Positions 1 through 7,818 of a stretch of 21,360 bases of DNA are shown one piece after another. Position 1 is the first letter of the stretch. Every line of letters starts with the position of its first letter. This DNA is from a virus. The translations under genes were made by a program, and so were the position numbers. Below the pieces are notes generated by a model. It saw only the letters and a list, made by a program, of their open reading frames with translations. It ran no database searches and was not told the origin of the DNA. The stretch lies in IMG/VR virus record IMGVR_UViG_3300021964_000661, positions 1 through 21,360 of that record. One strand, given 5' to 3'.

Positions 1-240
1 CTGCTGCGCCAGGAACGCTTCCACCGCGGTGCGGCGGCGCCCCAGCTCATTGCTGACCGTGGCCAGGTCATCGAGCTGCTGCTTCAGCTCGCGCACCGAC
101 CGGCTGGCCGGGCCGCCCGCCTTGTCCACATCGGCGAGGCCGGACTCCAGCGAGGTGATGGTGCGGGAGAGGTCCTGGATTGTCTGCCGCGCGAGATCCT
201 TCGCACGGATGACAAGCTCGACGCGGTTTTCGTTGGCCAT
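1..240 (-). CDS. Tape measure protein, N-terminal part (cut by window edge)
   Basis: An open frame starts at ATG 240 and runs off the left edge, giving the first 80 residues. It begins MANENRVELVIRAKDLARQT and continues as a charged, coiled-coil-like helix, the usual start of a phage tail tape measure protein, which sets tail length and is threaded inside the tail tube. An AAGGA ribosome site lies about nine bases upstream. It lies directly after the tail assembly chaperone pair, exactly where lambda-type phages place gene H. The function is inferred mainly from position and from the helical N terminus; no transmembrane or lysozyme domain can be judged because the rest is outside the window. 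Confidence 0.85.
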   Translation of the reverse strand, partial: MANENRVELVIRAKDLARQTIQDLSRTITSLESGLADVDKAGGPASRSVRELKQQLDDLATVSNELGRRRTAVEAFLAQQ

Positions 241-244
241 GTGG

Positions 245-888
245 TCAATCCTTGAGCAGGGCCTTGCGCAGTTCCTTCCAGTGCTTGCCGCCCTCTTTCG
301 TCAGGAGGGCGCCCATCGCAGCCTGGAGCACGTCGGCCTGGAGAACGGCGGCCTGGGCGGCACGCCTGCGCACGATTATCGCCTCCGACCACAGGAGGCA
401 CAGCGGGTAGTGCCAGGCGTGCGGATGCCCCTCGGCGATCAGGAGGCTTGCGTCGGCGCGAAGGCCGGCGAGCCACCCGAAACCTTGCGGGCGAGCGTCC
501 CGGCCGCCGTGACTCCGCGCAGCACGGTGGCCAGGAATTTTCCCGCCTGCTCCAGGTCCACGAAGGTCAACGTGGCGACGGCTTCGAGCGCTTCCACCTG
601 CACCGCCACCGGCAGGCGCTCCACCACATCGGCGGCATCCGGCTCACCAGAGGCTTGCGCGATCACCTCAGCCACCAGCGCTGGTAGTTCGGTGAGCAGC
701 CGAGTGATGAAGCCGCCCATGTCGCCGTCTGCGTCCGACCACGCTTCGAGAGCGGCCGACACATCCTCGCGGCGGCGCAGGATCAGTTGTGACACGTTCG
801 TCAACGAAAGGCCCTGGACAAAAAAAGAGGTCGCGCCAGTGGCGACCTCGATCTTCGGCAAGGCCCCCCGGAGTTCCGAGAGGCTCAT
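245..888 (-). CDS. Tail assembly chaperone GT, -1 frameshift fusion (about 214 aa)
   Basis: Translation of the G frame to the heptamer GGGAAAA (544 down to 538, zero frame G GGA AAA), then slippage by -1, enters a frame that is open from 538 to a TGA at 245-247 and adds 97 residues. The added part contains GWLAGLRADASLLIAEGHPH, a YPL motif, a long basic helix and a C-terminal stretch ending ELRKALLKD. These resemble lambda gpT-like tail assembly proteins (YPL followed by an AAM..L.KEGGK segment). No convincing start codon with a ribosome site exists in the T frame, which argues for frameshifting rather than independent initiation. Lambda uses a heptamer of the same class (GGGAAAG) at the same gene pair. 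Confidence 0.85.
439..888 (-). CDS. Tail assembly chaperone, G-like (149 aa)
   Basis: The frame begins at ATG 888 behind an AAGGAG site and starts MSLSELRGALPKIEVATG. It lies between the tail tube gene and the tape measure gene, as lambda gene G does. G-like proteins coat the tape measure during tail assembly and are not kept in the finished tail. The first part is acidic and helical; the C-terminal end (residues about 115-149) lies beyond the slippery heptamer at 538-544 and is replaced in the frameshifted product. The reading frame that starts further upstream, around 1326, is only the shadow of the tail tube gene, so the start at 888 is preferred. Confidence 0.85.
   Translation of the reverse strand: MSLSELRGALPKIEVATGATSFFVQGLSLTNVSQLILRRREDVSAALEAWSDADGDMGGFITRLLTELPALVAEVIAQASGEPDAADVVERLPVAVQVEALEAVATLTFVDLEQAGKFLATVLRGVTAAGTLARKVSGGSPAFAPTQAS
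538..544 (-). promoter_or_regulatory. -1 ribosomal frameshift slippery heptamer
   Basis: On the minus strand the sequence reads GGGAAAA, with zero-frame codons GCG GGA AAA TTC. It fits the X XXY YYZ rule, and the -1 frame is open from here to 245. The site is in the last third of the G-like gene, as expected for G/GT chaperones. I did not identify a downstream stimulatory pseudoknot. Confidence 0.85.
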
Positions 889-902
889 GGTTGCTCCTTG
901 GG

Positions 903-1658
903 TCAGACCGGCACGCCGTCGCAGTAGATCGCGGCGGTGGAGTCGTTGAGCTGCAGGATTTCCAGGTTGAACCCGGCCTGCGCCCAGTCCTCGCCGATCA
1001 TGGTCATGTCGCCGTTGGCCGTCAGCTTGACGTAAGGCATGTACCAATTGCGGTTGGCACCAACGGTGTTGTCCGACACGAAGCGCAGCGCGCCAACCTT
1101 GACGGCCGAGTTGCTCGACGCCACCCGGGGGATGCTCTTCGCCGGCACATCGTAGGTCACGACCACGTTGGTGTCGCCGTCCAGACCGCCGCCCGGCACG
1201 ATGTAGATCCGACCCTCGTCGCCGTCCACCAGGTAGTCGGTGGTCAGCGTGGCGCCGGAAATGGTGACGCCGGTGATCCCGCGCACGCCGGTCGGGTTGC
1301 CGCTGGTGGCGCCCATTTTGTACCAACGGCCACCGGTGGCCGTGGCGATAGTGGTGGTGGTGTCGGTCGCCGACGCCTGGCTCACGCTGGATTCGGCGCC
1401 GCCGACGAACAGCGCGATGACGGTGGCCGTGATCGAGTCCAGCGTGAAGCTGCCAGATCGGTTGACCTCCAGCTCGACGGCTTGGTCCTTGGTGCGGACG
1501 GCCTCGCGGCTGGAGTAGTGGTCCAGCGTGTTGGTCTCGATCGAGATCGTGAACTCGGGCGCGTTGCCCAGGTCGATCTCGCCGGTCAGCGTCTGGTTGG
1601 ACGCGCTCACAAAGGGGTCGAAGTAGATGATCCCGCGACCCAGTACTTGGTCAGCCAT
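903..1658 (-). CDS. Major tail tube protein (251 aa)
   Basis: The gene starts at ATG 1658 with a perfect AAGGAGG site. The product begins MADQVLGRGIIYFDPF and is rich in Thr, Ser, Gly and Val with alternating beta-strand pattern, as expected for a tube subunit of the lambda gpV type. It stacks as hexameric rings around the tape measure. It sits between the tail terminator-like gene and the G/GT chaperones, the normal place for the tail tube gene. The strong ribosome site fits a highly expressed structural protein. The C-terminal part (from about residue 195, VGALRFVSDN onward) is also strand-rich; no separate immunoglobulin-like domain is obvious. Confidence 0.88.
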   Translation of the reverse strand: MADQVLGRGIIYFDPFVSASNQTLTGEIDLGNAPEFTISIETNTLDHYSSREAVRTKDQAVELEVNRSGSFTLDSITATVIALFVGGAESSVSQASATDTTTTIATATGGRWYKMGATSGNPTGVRGITGVTISGATLTTDYLVDGDEGRIYIVPGGGLDGDTNVVVTYDVPAKSIPRVASSNSAVKVGALRFVSDNTVGANRNWYMPYVKLTANGDMTMIGEDWAQAGFNLEILQLNDSTAAIYCDGVPV

Positions 1659-1673
1659 AGTGGCCTCCTTCGG

Positions 1674-2177
1674 TTATGACCCGTAGGGGTCGTTGGTGTC
1701 TTCCACCATCACCACATTGCAGTGCAGGTAGAAGAACGCAAGTGGTGACACCTCGACCTGGGGCGGCCGACAGGTGCCAGGTTCGATTTCAACTCGATCC
1801 ACCAGCCCGCCGAGCTGGTAGTTGGTGTGTCCGCGCTGGTTGATGGTGGCCAGGGCCTTCTTCACGTCAGCCATGAGCCAGTGCGCCGGGTCCGTGGGGT
1901 TGTCCAGGTCGTCCACCGCCCAGCCTTGCACGAGCAGTCGCCACACTTCCTTGGCGTACTGCCCTTTGGCGCCGGCCCGGCTCGCTTCGCGGTCGGGGTT
2001 CAGCGGCTCATTGATGGCGACGGCAGGCAGGGCTCCAGAATCGCTCTCCATGAACAGTCGCCCCCGCGTGACTCGGCCGGCAACCGACAGGTCGTGCTGG
2101 TAGCCGTTGGCCAGGGTGACCGTCTGCAGCAGCGCGGTCAGGCGCTTCTGGACGGTCAATCGCTTGGGGTCGATCAC
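1674..2177 (-). CDS. Tail terminator/completion-like protein (167 aa)
   Basis: I take GTG 2177 as the start because it overlaps the stop of the preceding gene as GTGA, the pattern used throughout this operon; a longer frame beginning at 2300 would overlap that gene by over 120 bases. The protein starts with IDPKRLTVQKRLTALLQTV, a helix followed by mixed strands, similar in layout to tail terminators that cap the tail tube (lambda gpU role). It lies between the Z-like gene and the tube gene, as U does in lambda. No clear family motif is visible, so the role rests on size and order. Confidence 0.6.
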   Translation of the reverse strand: MIDPKRLTVQKRLTALLQTVTLANGYQHDLSVAGRVTRGRLFMESDSGALPAVAINEPLNPDREASRAGAKGQYAKEVWRLLVQGWAVDDLDNPTDPAHWLMADVKKALATINQRGHTNYQLGGLVDRVEIEPGTCRPPQVEVSPLAFFYLHCNVVMVEDTNDPYGS

Positions 2178-2800
2178 TTGGCGAGCATCCGGTTGAGCTG
2201 GTGGAGGTATCGGCGCTGGTAGTACTCGGCAACCTTCGGGGTGATGCGATCCATGCCCTGGCGAAAGCCCTGGTGCACGCTCGGCCCGTAGAGCAACCAC
2301 ACATTGCCGGAGTTGCCGAGGCGTTTTGCGACGCGCTTGTTGCTCAGCTTCTCGCCAGGCTTGAGGCGCACCGCCAAGCCCAGATTGTAGAAGCCGGCCG
2401 CGACATCCGCTTTTTCCGATCCAACCTTGAGGGGGATCAGGAACCCGCGCTTGAGGGTCTTGCTGGCGCCGCCAGGCTTGACCTTGACGTGCACACCGCC
2501 AGGCCGACGACCCAGCTTGCGGCTGGTGGCGAAGCGGGCCAAAGACACGGGGCGCGCATTGGCCAGGATCACCGCCTCCCCGCTGGAGCCGCTCGCCTTC
2601 TTGGCGATGCGGAGCTTGTCCGGGTCGCGCACGTAGGCTGGCGGCAGGTTGATCTCGGAGGTGACGACCATGCGGGCGAGAGCCAAACCGTGCGCCGCCG
2701 CATCATTTGTGGCCAGGCGCTCGGCGACCTTGGATTGCTCAGGGTAGCGCCGGAAGTACTCGGCCAGGCCGTCCAGCCCCTTGATCTCGGCGCGGATCAT
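2174..2800 (-). CDS. Minor tail protein Z-like (208 aa)
   Basis: The start ATG 2800 overlaps the preceding stop as ATGA; ten extra upstream residues in the open frame are discarded. The product starts MIRAEIKGLDGLAEYFRRYP, contains a basic central region (residues about 90-125, rich in Arg, Lys and Gly) and ends in helical segments with many Arg and Tyr. This pattern, an N-terminal 'GL..L...L' helix then a basic core, is that of lambda gpZ and HK97-gp10-like tail completion proteins, which act at the head-tail interface. Gene order (joining protein, this, terminator, tube) supports it. Confidence 0.7.
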   Translation of the reverse strand: MIRAEIKGLDGLAEYFRRYPEQSKVAERLATNDAAAHGLALARMVVTSEINLPPAYVRDPDKLRIAKKASGSSGEAVILANARPVSLARFATSRKLGRRPGGVHVKVKPGGASKTLKRGFLIPLKVGSEKADVAAGFYNLGLAVRLKPGEKLSNKRVAKRLGNSGNVWLLYGPSVHQGFRQGMDRITPKVAEYYQRRYLHQLNRMLAK

Positions 2801-3141
2801 GCTGGCGCCCTCACGCACTGGACGTGCCACTCGACCGGATTGCGGCGAGGCTCCAGGGCCTCAACACGCCAGCGGCCCCAGTCGCCCAAGTCCAGCATGT
2901 CGCCGCGCGTCGGTCGGTCGGAGTACTCGGACTGCAGCAGGATGATCGTCACGTCGTCGCCCAGCACCTGCGAGTAGCCCTCGCGGTCCAGGTCGCCGTA
3001 CTGCGCCATGCTGACAGTGAGTCGAGCGGTCAGATCCACGGGGGCCGACAGGCCGCCCGCAGGCGTGAGCGTGGCCACATGGGAGAACGTCTCGTGGACG
3101 ATCCCCAGGGCCTCGCTCAGCATGTCTGACCAGCCGCTCAC
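2797..3141 (-). CDS. Head-tail joining protein, FII-like (114 aa)
   Basis: GTG 3141 overlaps the stop of the preceding gene as GTGA; ATG 3123 (MLSEALG) is a possible alternative. The protein is small and strand-rich, ending WGRWRVEALEPRRNPVEWHV, a layout common to phage head-tail attachment proteins of the lambda gpFII and Gifsy-2 type that sit between the connector and the tail. It lies between the small connector gene and the Z-like gene. The assignment rests on size, order and the RW.V..L.P C-terminal strand pattern, not on an identified catalytic feature. Confidence 0.6.
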   Translation of the reverse strand: MSGWSDMLSEALGIVHETFSHVATLTPAGGLSAPVDLTARLTVSMAQYGDLDREGYSQVLGDDVTIILLQSEYSDRPTRGDMLDLGDWGRWRVEALEPRRNPVEWHVQCVRAPA

Positions 3142-3326
3142 TTCTTCTGCACCTTCAGCGGCTCGACCTTGAGGGTCGGAGCGGCAGGCTCCGGGGTGGC
3201 GTCGGCCACCGCGGCACCCTCGGCCAGAAGCCAGTTGGCCTCCTTCTCCGAGGGCTCATCGAAGCTGGCGCCCGGCAGAACCGGGCCGCCCTTGCGTTCG
3301 ATCCGATGCAGGGCGATCAGCTTCAT
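3138..3326 (-). CDS. Small capsid-adjacent connector-like protein (62 aa)
   Basis: It starts at ATG 3326, overlapping the capsid gene stop as ATGA, so it is translationally coupled to it. The product begins MKLIALHRIERKGGPVLPGA and has an N-terminal strand-turn-strand with a conserved-looking 'F.....KEA.WL...GAAV' segment, followed by a Pro/Lys-rich tail. Small proteins of this form, placed right after major capsid genes, are common in siphoviruses and are usually annotated as hypothetical or as head-tail connector accessories. The position corresponds to lambda FI, but there is no clear sequence link. Confidence 0.6.
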   Translation of the reverse strand: MKLIALHRIERKGGPVLPGASFDEPSEKEANWLLAEGAAVADATPEPAAPTLKVEPLKVQKK

Positions 3327-4363
3327 GCCACCACCCGTGCTTTCAGCGTGGCGTTGGGCTCGCGCGGAACCATCAGCGGGGCTGACTGGTGCATGACGAA
3401 CTCGCCGGCCGGATCTTCCTGGATGAAGTTCTTGCCGAAGATGGGCACCGAGACGTAGCCAGCACGCGGGTCCATGATGGCTCCGAAGCAGCGCACGCCT
3501 TGAACGCCAGCCGGGTTCGCCATCAGCACGTCGCGCGGGTCCATGATGGCCGTGCTGGTGCCGTCAGCGTCCTGATAGAAGTCGCTGTAGACGTAGTACT
3601 GGCGGCTGCCGTCCGTCCCCTTGTACTGCAGCGAGGTGCCGTCGCCGGGCAGCGTGTTGAGCATCAAGCGCTCGGTGCCGCGGCTGTTGCGATCCAGGGC
3701 GTCCTTGACGTTCTGGTCGGCCGAGAAGGCGGCCCAGGCGGAGGTGCCCATAATCACGATGGTGGCCACATAGCCCGAGGCCGTGTGCATCGTGGTCGCC
3801 CAGGTCTCAATGCTGGTCAGCGGGTTGACCCCGCTGTCGCCCCAGCGGCTGCCGGAACCCAGGGTGATGGTGTGACCGGAGGCACGGTTGAAGCTGACGG
3901 TCTGCGACGGGTAGTTGTCGCCGGCCACCACCACGGAGCCATTCAGAACGGCGTGGGCTGCCATCACTTCCCAGCGGCGCTGGATCGATTCCTGGTGCAG
4001 GCGGATCAGGTCGGCACGAGCCGCCATAATGCGCTGGTCGGGGGTCAGATTGCCACCATAGGGCTCACCTGCACGGCGCTCGAACGCCTTGCTGGAGTCC
4101 ACCATGTCCTTCGGCTTGATGTAGGCCGGAGAGAAGCGGTTCTGGGTCCGGCCCTGCTCTTTCATCGGCTGACCCTGCACGTTCGGAGCGACGAACGGGG
4201 CGAGGCGCTTGTAGCGCGCAGCCACCACATCGAAGTCGATGTACTGGGTGTCGAAGGTGCGGGCGGTCGGGAAGAACATCGACAGCCACATCGGCGGAGC
4301 GTCGGGCTGCAGCTTCTGCAGCAGCTCCATCATCGTCGCGGTGTCGTAGGTTGCGAGTGCCAT
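3323..4363 (-). CDS. Major capsid protein, lambda gpE family (346 aa)
   Basis: The start ATG 4363 follows AAGGAGACC. The product begins MALATYDTATMMELLQKLQP, then PPMWLSMFFP, and continues with the mid-protein features of the gpE family of HK97-fold capsid proteins (for example YIKPKDMVDS and the G(G/N)LTPDQRI segment). It polymerises into the icosahedral shell. It follows the decoration protein by 12 bases, the lambda order C-D-E. Length is close to lambda gpE (about 341). Capsid assembly would be assisted by the nested scaffold and matured by the S49 protease upstream. Confidence 0.93.
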   Translation of the reverse strand: MALATYDTATMMELLQKLQPDAPPMWLSMFFPTARTFDTQYIDFDVVAARYKRLAPFVAPNVQGQPMKEQGRTQNRFSPAYIKPKDMVDSSKAFERRAGEPYGGNLTPDQRIMAARADLIRLHQESIQRRWEVMAAHAVLNGSVVVAGDNYPSQTVSFNRASGHTITLGSGSRWGDSGVNPLTSIETWATTMHTASGYVATIVIMGTSAWAAFSADQNVKDALDRNSRGTERLMLNTLPGDGTSLQYKGTDGSRQYYVYSDFYQDADGTSTAIMDPRDVLMANPAGVQGVRCFGAIMDPRAGYVSVPIFGKNFIQEDPAGEFVMHQSAPLMVPREPNATLKARVVA

Positions 4364-4375
4364 GTTGAGGTCTCC

Positions 4376-4765
4376 TTACGCCAGCGAGCGCAGCTTGATG
4401 GGGGAAGCGGGACCGAAGGTCGCCAGCTTGGCAGCGGTCGTGGTCACCCCCGAATCGTAGGTCAGCGCGGCGTAGTTGAACTCGCCGGCCACGTAGACGG
4501 GGGCGGTCACGTCACCCGTGGCTGCGGCCAGCGGCACGGCCAGGATGGCAACAGCCGTCTGCGAGCCATCGGACGCCGAAGTCTCGTGCATGACCAGCTT
4601 GCCGCTGGCGGTGATCTGGCCGAGCACCGTGCCGACAACCATCGCGGTGCCGGTCTGGGTCACCGTGTACGGCATCGTGATGATGTCGCTGGAGCCGACC
4701 ACCAGTTGCGTCGGGGTGTAGGTGTCCAGCGGGGTCGAGCCGGACGCGAGAACAGGGTAGGTCAT
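4376..4765 (-). CDS. Head decoration protein, gpD-like (129 aa)
   Basis: ATG 4765 follows GAGGAGG. The protein starts MTYPVLASGSTPLDTYTPTQ and is a Gly/Thr/Ala-rich beta protein that includes VAILAVPLAAATGDVTAPVY and a GEFNYAALTYDSG segment. These are typical of lambda gpD-family decoration proteins, which bind as trimers at capsid three-fold axes and stabilise the expanded head. It lies between the protease and the capsid gene, as D does in lambda. Confidence 0.88.
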   Translation of the reverse strand: MTYPVLASGSTPLDTYTPTQLVVGSSDIITMPYTVTQTGTAMVVGTVLGQITASGKLVMHETSASDGSQTAVAILAVPLAAATGDVTAPVYVAGEFNYAALTYDSGVTTTAAKLATFGPASPIKLRSLA

Positions 4766-4780
4766 CAGAGCCTCCTCAGC

Positions 4781-5113
4781 TTACTTGACGGCCCGGCCGG
4801 TGGCCAGGGTGAATGCGGCCAGGGCCTGCTGGGCAACACTCAGCTCGGCCGGCTTCTCGGGGGTGTTGGGGTCAACACCGCTGCCCGAGCCCCTCATGGC
4901 GTCCAGGAAGGCGTTGGCCTGCGGGGCCGGAGCCGGGGCAGCCGGCTTGTCCTTGGCAGCAGCGGCCAGAATGCCAGCCGCCTGCTCGGCGGTCAGATCA
5001 GTTTCGAGCGCCAGGTGGTCGGCCAGCTCGGGGTGGGAGGCTGCCGCCTCATGGCCCCGAATGGCCTTGATGCGCGCACGCTCAGCGGCGCGGGAGTCGT
5101 CGGTTTGTGGCAT
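4781..5113 (-). CDS. Probable nested scaffold protein, Nu3-like (110 aa)
   Basis: An in-frame ATG at 5113 inside the protease gene is preceded by GGAGG with five-base spacing, one of the better ribosome sites in the operon. The product would start MPQTDDSRAAERARIKAIRG and consist of the whole C-terminal region of the protease: acidic and basic helices, then an Ala/Pro linker, then a short conserved-looking helix near the end. Lambda makes its scaffold Nu3 in the same way from an in-frame start in gene C. Expression as a separate protein is inferred from the ribosome site and the family precedent. Confidence 0.7.
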   Translation of the reverse strand: MPQTDDSRAAERARIKAIRGHEAAASHPELADHLALETDLTAEQAAGILAAAAKDKPAAPAPAPQANAFLDAMRGSGSGVDPNTPEKPAELSVAQQALAAFTLATGRAVK

Positions 5114-5989
5114 GGGGGCCTCCGAGAGGACGAAAGGAGCGCTGGCCGCTTGCGAGAGGCCAGCAACGAAAGCGGCGTAGGCGTCGCGGGGACTCTGCAC
5201 CACATCTGCGAACCCGACTGCCACGGCGTCCTGCGCGCTGTAGCACCGGGCCTCGGTCGCAAGGACCGCTTCAACTGTCATGCCGCGACCCGCAGCAACC
5301 ACCTCGGCGAACTGCTGCCGGCGCTGGTCCACACGGGTCTGCATGTCCTTGCGGACATCTTCAGGGAGCGGCTCGAACGGGTTGCCGTCAACCTTGTGGT
5401 CGCCGGAGAAGATCGGGGTGACCTTCATGCCGACCATCTCCAAGTACTTGGACACGTCAACGTGGGTGGTGTAGACGCCAACGCTGCCGACCCCGCCGCT
5501 GGGGGTGACCACAATCCTGTCGGCGGACACTGCCAGCGCGAAGCTGGCGCTGTAGGAGTTGGCGTCCACGATGGCCACGGAAGGCTTCTTGCCCGCTGCC
5601 AGCTCGGCCGAAAGCTCGAAGCAACCCTGCGCGTCGCCACCTGGGGAGTTGTGGTCGTAGACGATGCCCCGAACCTCCGGATCGGCTTCAGCCGCCTGGA
5701 ACATGGCGAGCACGGCCTGGTAGCCGGTGGCTCCGCTGTAGGCGTAGTTGTAGCGGTTGAGCAGCACTCCGCGCACGGGAATCACAGCCACGCCGTTTGC
5801 CCGGTCGAACGCAAACGCCTTGCCGCCCGATTCCGCCTCGACACCGTACACCGCCGCCAAGTCCAGAGAGTAATCCTGGTCATCGCCCATGGCGGCCAGA
5901 GACGCCAATGCCGCCGCCACGCTTTGTGGAGCGATCGCCCACGGCTCTTGCGACATGCGGCTGATCGCCGCCAGAACGTCACGGTTCAT
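4781..5989 (-). CDS. S49-family head maturation protease, lambda gpC-like (402 aa)
   Basis: I choose ATG 5989, nine bases after a GGGA; ATG 5998 is also possible, and both overlap the end of the portal gene. The peptidase domain spans roughly residues 60-270. It shows VIPVRGVLLNRYNY, the oxyanion-type SPGG (115-118), the probable nucleophile Ser147 in NSYSASFALAVSADRI, and a probable general base Lys199 in GDHKVDGNPF. S49 enzymes use a Ser-Lys dyad. The domain is followed by an Ala/Pro-rich helical region (about 293-402) that likely acts as scaffold and can also be made separately from an internal start. The enzyme processes the prohead interior; position next to the portal matches lambda gene C. 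Confidence 0.92.
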   Translation of the reverse strand: MNRDVLAAISRMSQEPWAIAPQSVAAALASLAAMGDDQDYSLDLAAVYGVEAESGGKAFAFDRANGVAVIPVRGVLLNRYNYAYSGATGYQAVLAMFQAAEADPEVRGIVYDHNSPGGDAQGCFELSAELAAGKKPSVAIVDANSYSASFALAVSADRIVVTPSGGVGSVGVYTTHVDVSKYLEMVGMKVTPIFSGDHKVDGNPFEPLPEDVRKDMQTRVDQRRQQFAEVVAAGRGMTVEAVLATEARCYSAQDAVAVGFADVVQSPRDAYAAFVAGLSQAASAPFVLSEAPMPQTDDSRAAERARIKAIRGHEAAASHPELADHLALETDLTAEQAAGILAAAAKDKPAAPAPAPQANAFLDAMRGSGSGVDPNTPEKPAELSVAQQALAAFTLATGRAVK

Positions 5990-7577
5990 TTGGTGCATTC
6001 CCGGATTGTATTGCTGGCGCGGCTTTGGCGTCCAAATCGGGGAAGACGAGCCCGGCAGCGGCCCGCTCCTGCTGTTCCCGCAGGGCCTGTTCGAACACCT
6101 CGCGGTAGTCGCCGCCCAGGCGCGCGATCTCATCCTCGTGGGTCGAGAGGCCAGCCTTGATGCGGGCAACCGCCGCCTGAGTTTCCTTCAACTCATCGAT
6201 CTGACCGCGGCTTGCGCCAATCCAGGAGCACCGGGACATAGCCTCGCGGTTCAGGCCGCGGTAGAAGTCCCACTTGTCGAACCCGGGCGGCAGCGGCACC
6301 TCTCCGCGCTGGATTTGCTCTTCCAGCCACAGGGTGTACATCTCGGTGGCCTGGCGGTCGGCGAACTTCTTCTTGCGACCCTGCATCGCGCGCCAGGTCT
6401 GCAGCATGGTTGCGCGGGCAGAGCTGTAGTTGGTGTTCGTGTAGTCGCGGGTGAATTCCTCGTAGCTGAGGTTCAGCCGGGCGGCAATGTGGCGCAGCAG
6501 ACCCTGCTCGTAGGCCGCCATCCCCGTGCGGTCCTGCGGCTGGTAAAACTTGAGCTTGGTGTTGGGGGCGAAGACGGGAATCTTCACGCCGTCCAGCTTC
6601 ACCGCACCGGCCTCGCCGTAGTACTCGGCCAGCATGCTCATAAATTGCCGCACGCCGTTGCTGCCCTGACTCTGGCCCATCTGCTCGTAGATGGTCTCAG
6701 GTGGCAGCTCCGATTCGATGGCGGCAGCGTAGGTTGCGCCCAGCACGGCAGCCTGCAGCTCAACCTCACGCAGGCGCTGGGTCATCCGCATCTCTTTGAG
6801 CACGGAGACTGTCGCCGACACCCCGCGGGTCTGAGCCGGCAGGATTTGGTCGAAGATGTGGATGACCCGCTTGCGGCCCCAGGGCATGCGCGCCGGAACT
6901 TCCTTCCACTCCCACGCGCGCATGTCGCCGATGCGAGCATCCGACTTGTGTGCCTGGCGGAAATGGTAGCTCAGCGGCTCACCGGAGTTGTCCATGCTCA
7001 CCCCGCCGCGCAGGTTCTGCGTGTCGGCAGCGTCGTGCGGGTTGCACAAGCGCTCGGGGGCGATCAGTTGGAAGCAGGTGTTGAAGGGCCGACCAACCCG
7101 GTCGAGCCACTCAGAGGTCATCACCACCTCACCGCTCACCACCCCCAGACCAACTCCAAGGCGGATCTGGTCGGTGAAGGTCAGCTTGCGGGCGCGATCA
7201 AAGTGACACTCGATCGACTCGGCGCTCAGGCGCCAACGACTTTCGACCACCTGCTGGAACTCGCGCGCCCACTCGGGGCTCGCGCCAAGCGCCCGCCAGT
7301 CCGGCCGCGCGTTGAGCACGTACTGGGCGCCGACGATTGAGTCCTTGATGGTGTCAACCGCGCCGCCAACGAAGCCGTCACTGCCGGCCATGTCATGCGC
7401 TTTGGCGTCCCACTGCTCCTTGTTCGGCAGGATCGCCACATCTGCGGACTGGCTCGACGCATTCCAGAAGGCCGTGCTGCGCGCCGTGCGATCGGCGCCG
7501 TCGAGGCCGCCCACCAGGGCCTGCTCTGGGGCGGGGGTGTACGCCTTCACGGCAGCGGCAACGGGGGTCAGATCCAT
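5979..7577 (-). CDS. Portal protein, lambda gpB family (532 aa)
   Basis: It starts at ATG 7577, overlapping the end of the gpW gene by 10 bases, and begins MDLTPVAAAVKAYTPAPEQA. The length matches lambda gpB (533). Typical lambda-family features are present: the LVGAVDTIKD-like segment here as VGGAVDTIKDSIVG, the QLIAPERLCNP strand, HIFDQILPAQTRG, the YEEFTRDYTNTNYSSARATM segment and a charged helical C terminus. The portal forms the dodecameric DNA entry ring and docks the terminase. It is preceded by gpW and followed by the protease, the W-B-C order of lambda. Confidence 0.95.
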   Translation of the reverse strand: MDLTPVAAAVKAYTPAPEQALVGGLDGADRTARSTAFWNASSQSADVAILPNKEQWDAKAHDMAGSDGFVGGAVDTIKDSIVGAQYVLNARPDWRALGASPEWAREFQQVVESRWRLSAESIECHFDRARKLTFTDQIRLGVGLGVVSGEVVMTSEWLDRVGRPFNTCFQLIAPERLCNPHDAADTQNLRGGVSMDNSGEPLSYHFRQAHKSDARIGDMRAWEWKEVPARMPWGRKRVIHIFDQILPAQTRGVSATVSVLKEMRMTQRLREVELQAAVLGATYAAAIESELPPETIYEQMGQSQGSNGVRQFMSMLAEYYGEAGAVKLDGVKIPVFAPNTKLKFYQPQDRTGMAAYEQGLLRHIAARLNLSYEEFTRDYTNTNYSSARATMLQTWRAMQGRKKKFADRQATEMYTLWLEEQIQRGEVPLPPGFDKWDFYRGLNREAMSRCSWIGASRGQIDELKETQAAVARIKAGLSTHEDEIARLGGDYREVFEQALREQQERAAAGLVFPDLDAKAAPAIQSGNAPNEP

Positions 7578-7792
7578 ACCGTGATCGGCCCTCGCGTGCG
7601 GGTCGTGCCGGCAGTCTCGGCGGTCAGCGTCGCCTCAAGCTCCCGGATGTAGGCTTGCAGCCGCGGGGCGTCCGCCCGAGCGAACTCGACGCGGGACGAA
7701 TCCATGTTCACCACGACGGTCGGGCTCTTGCCCGTCACAAGGCGGTGGTACGCGGTGCGAGCCTCATCGAGGAGCTGGGCGGTTGTAGCCAT
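7568..7792 (-). CDS. Head-tail joining protein, gpW-like (74 aa)
   Basis: ATG 7792 begins MATTAQLLDEARTAYHRLVT; a longer frame to 7924 is rejected because the extra residues have no family look and would overlap the upstream gene. The protein has an N-terminal helix, a short beta hairpin (TVVVNMDSSRVEFA) and a second helix (RLQAYIRELEATL), the compact gpW fold, and is close to the 68 residues of lambda gpW. gpW closes the portal vertex and prepares it for tail attachment. It lies immediately before the portal as in lambda. Confidence 0.9.
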   Translation of the reverse strand: MATTAQLLDEARTAYHRLVTGKSPTVVVNMDSSRVEFARADAPRLQAYIRELEATLTAETAGTTRTRGPITVWI

Positions 7793-7818
7793 GTGGCAAT
7801 GGTACACCAGAGGCTGAC

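Noticed and set aside
84-476. 130-codon minus-strand frame beginning MARRPSRRRK
   Set aside because: It is the third frame across the T-like region. The -1 frame encodes the recognisable T-like protein, and this one is Arg/Pro-rich noise.
3389-6160. 923-codon open frame on the plus strand
   Set aside because: It lies opposite the capsid, decoration, protease and portal genes, and its translation is His/Arg/Gly-rich and featureless. It is a high-GC shadow.
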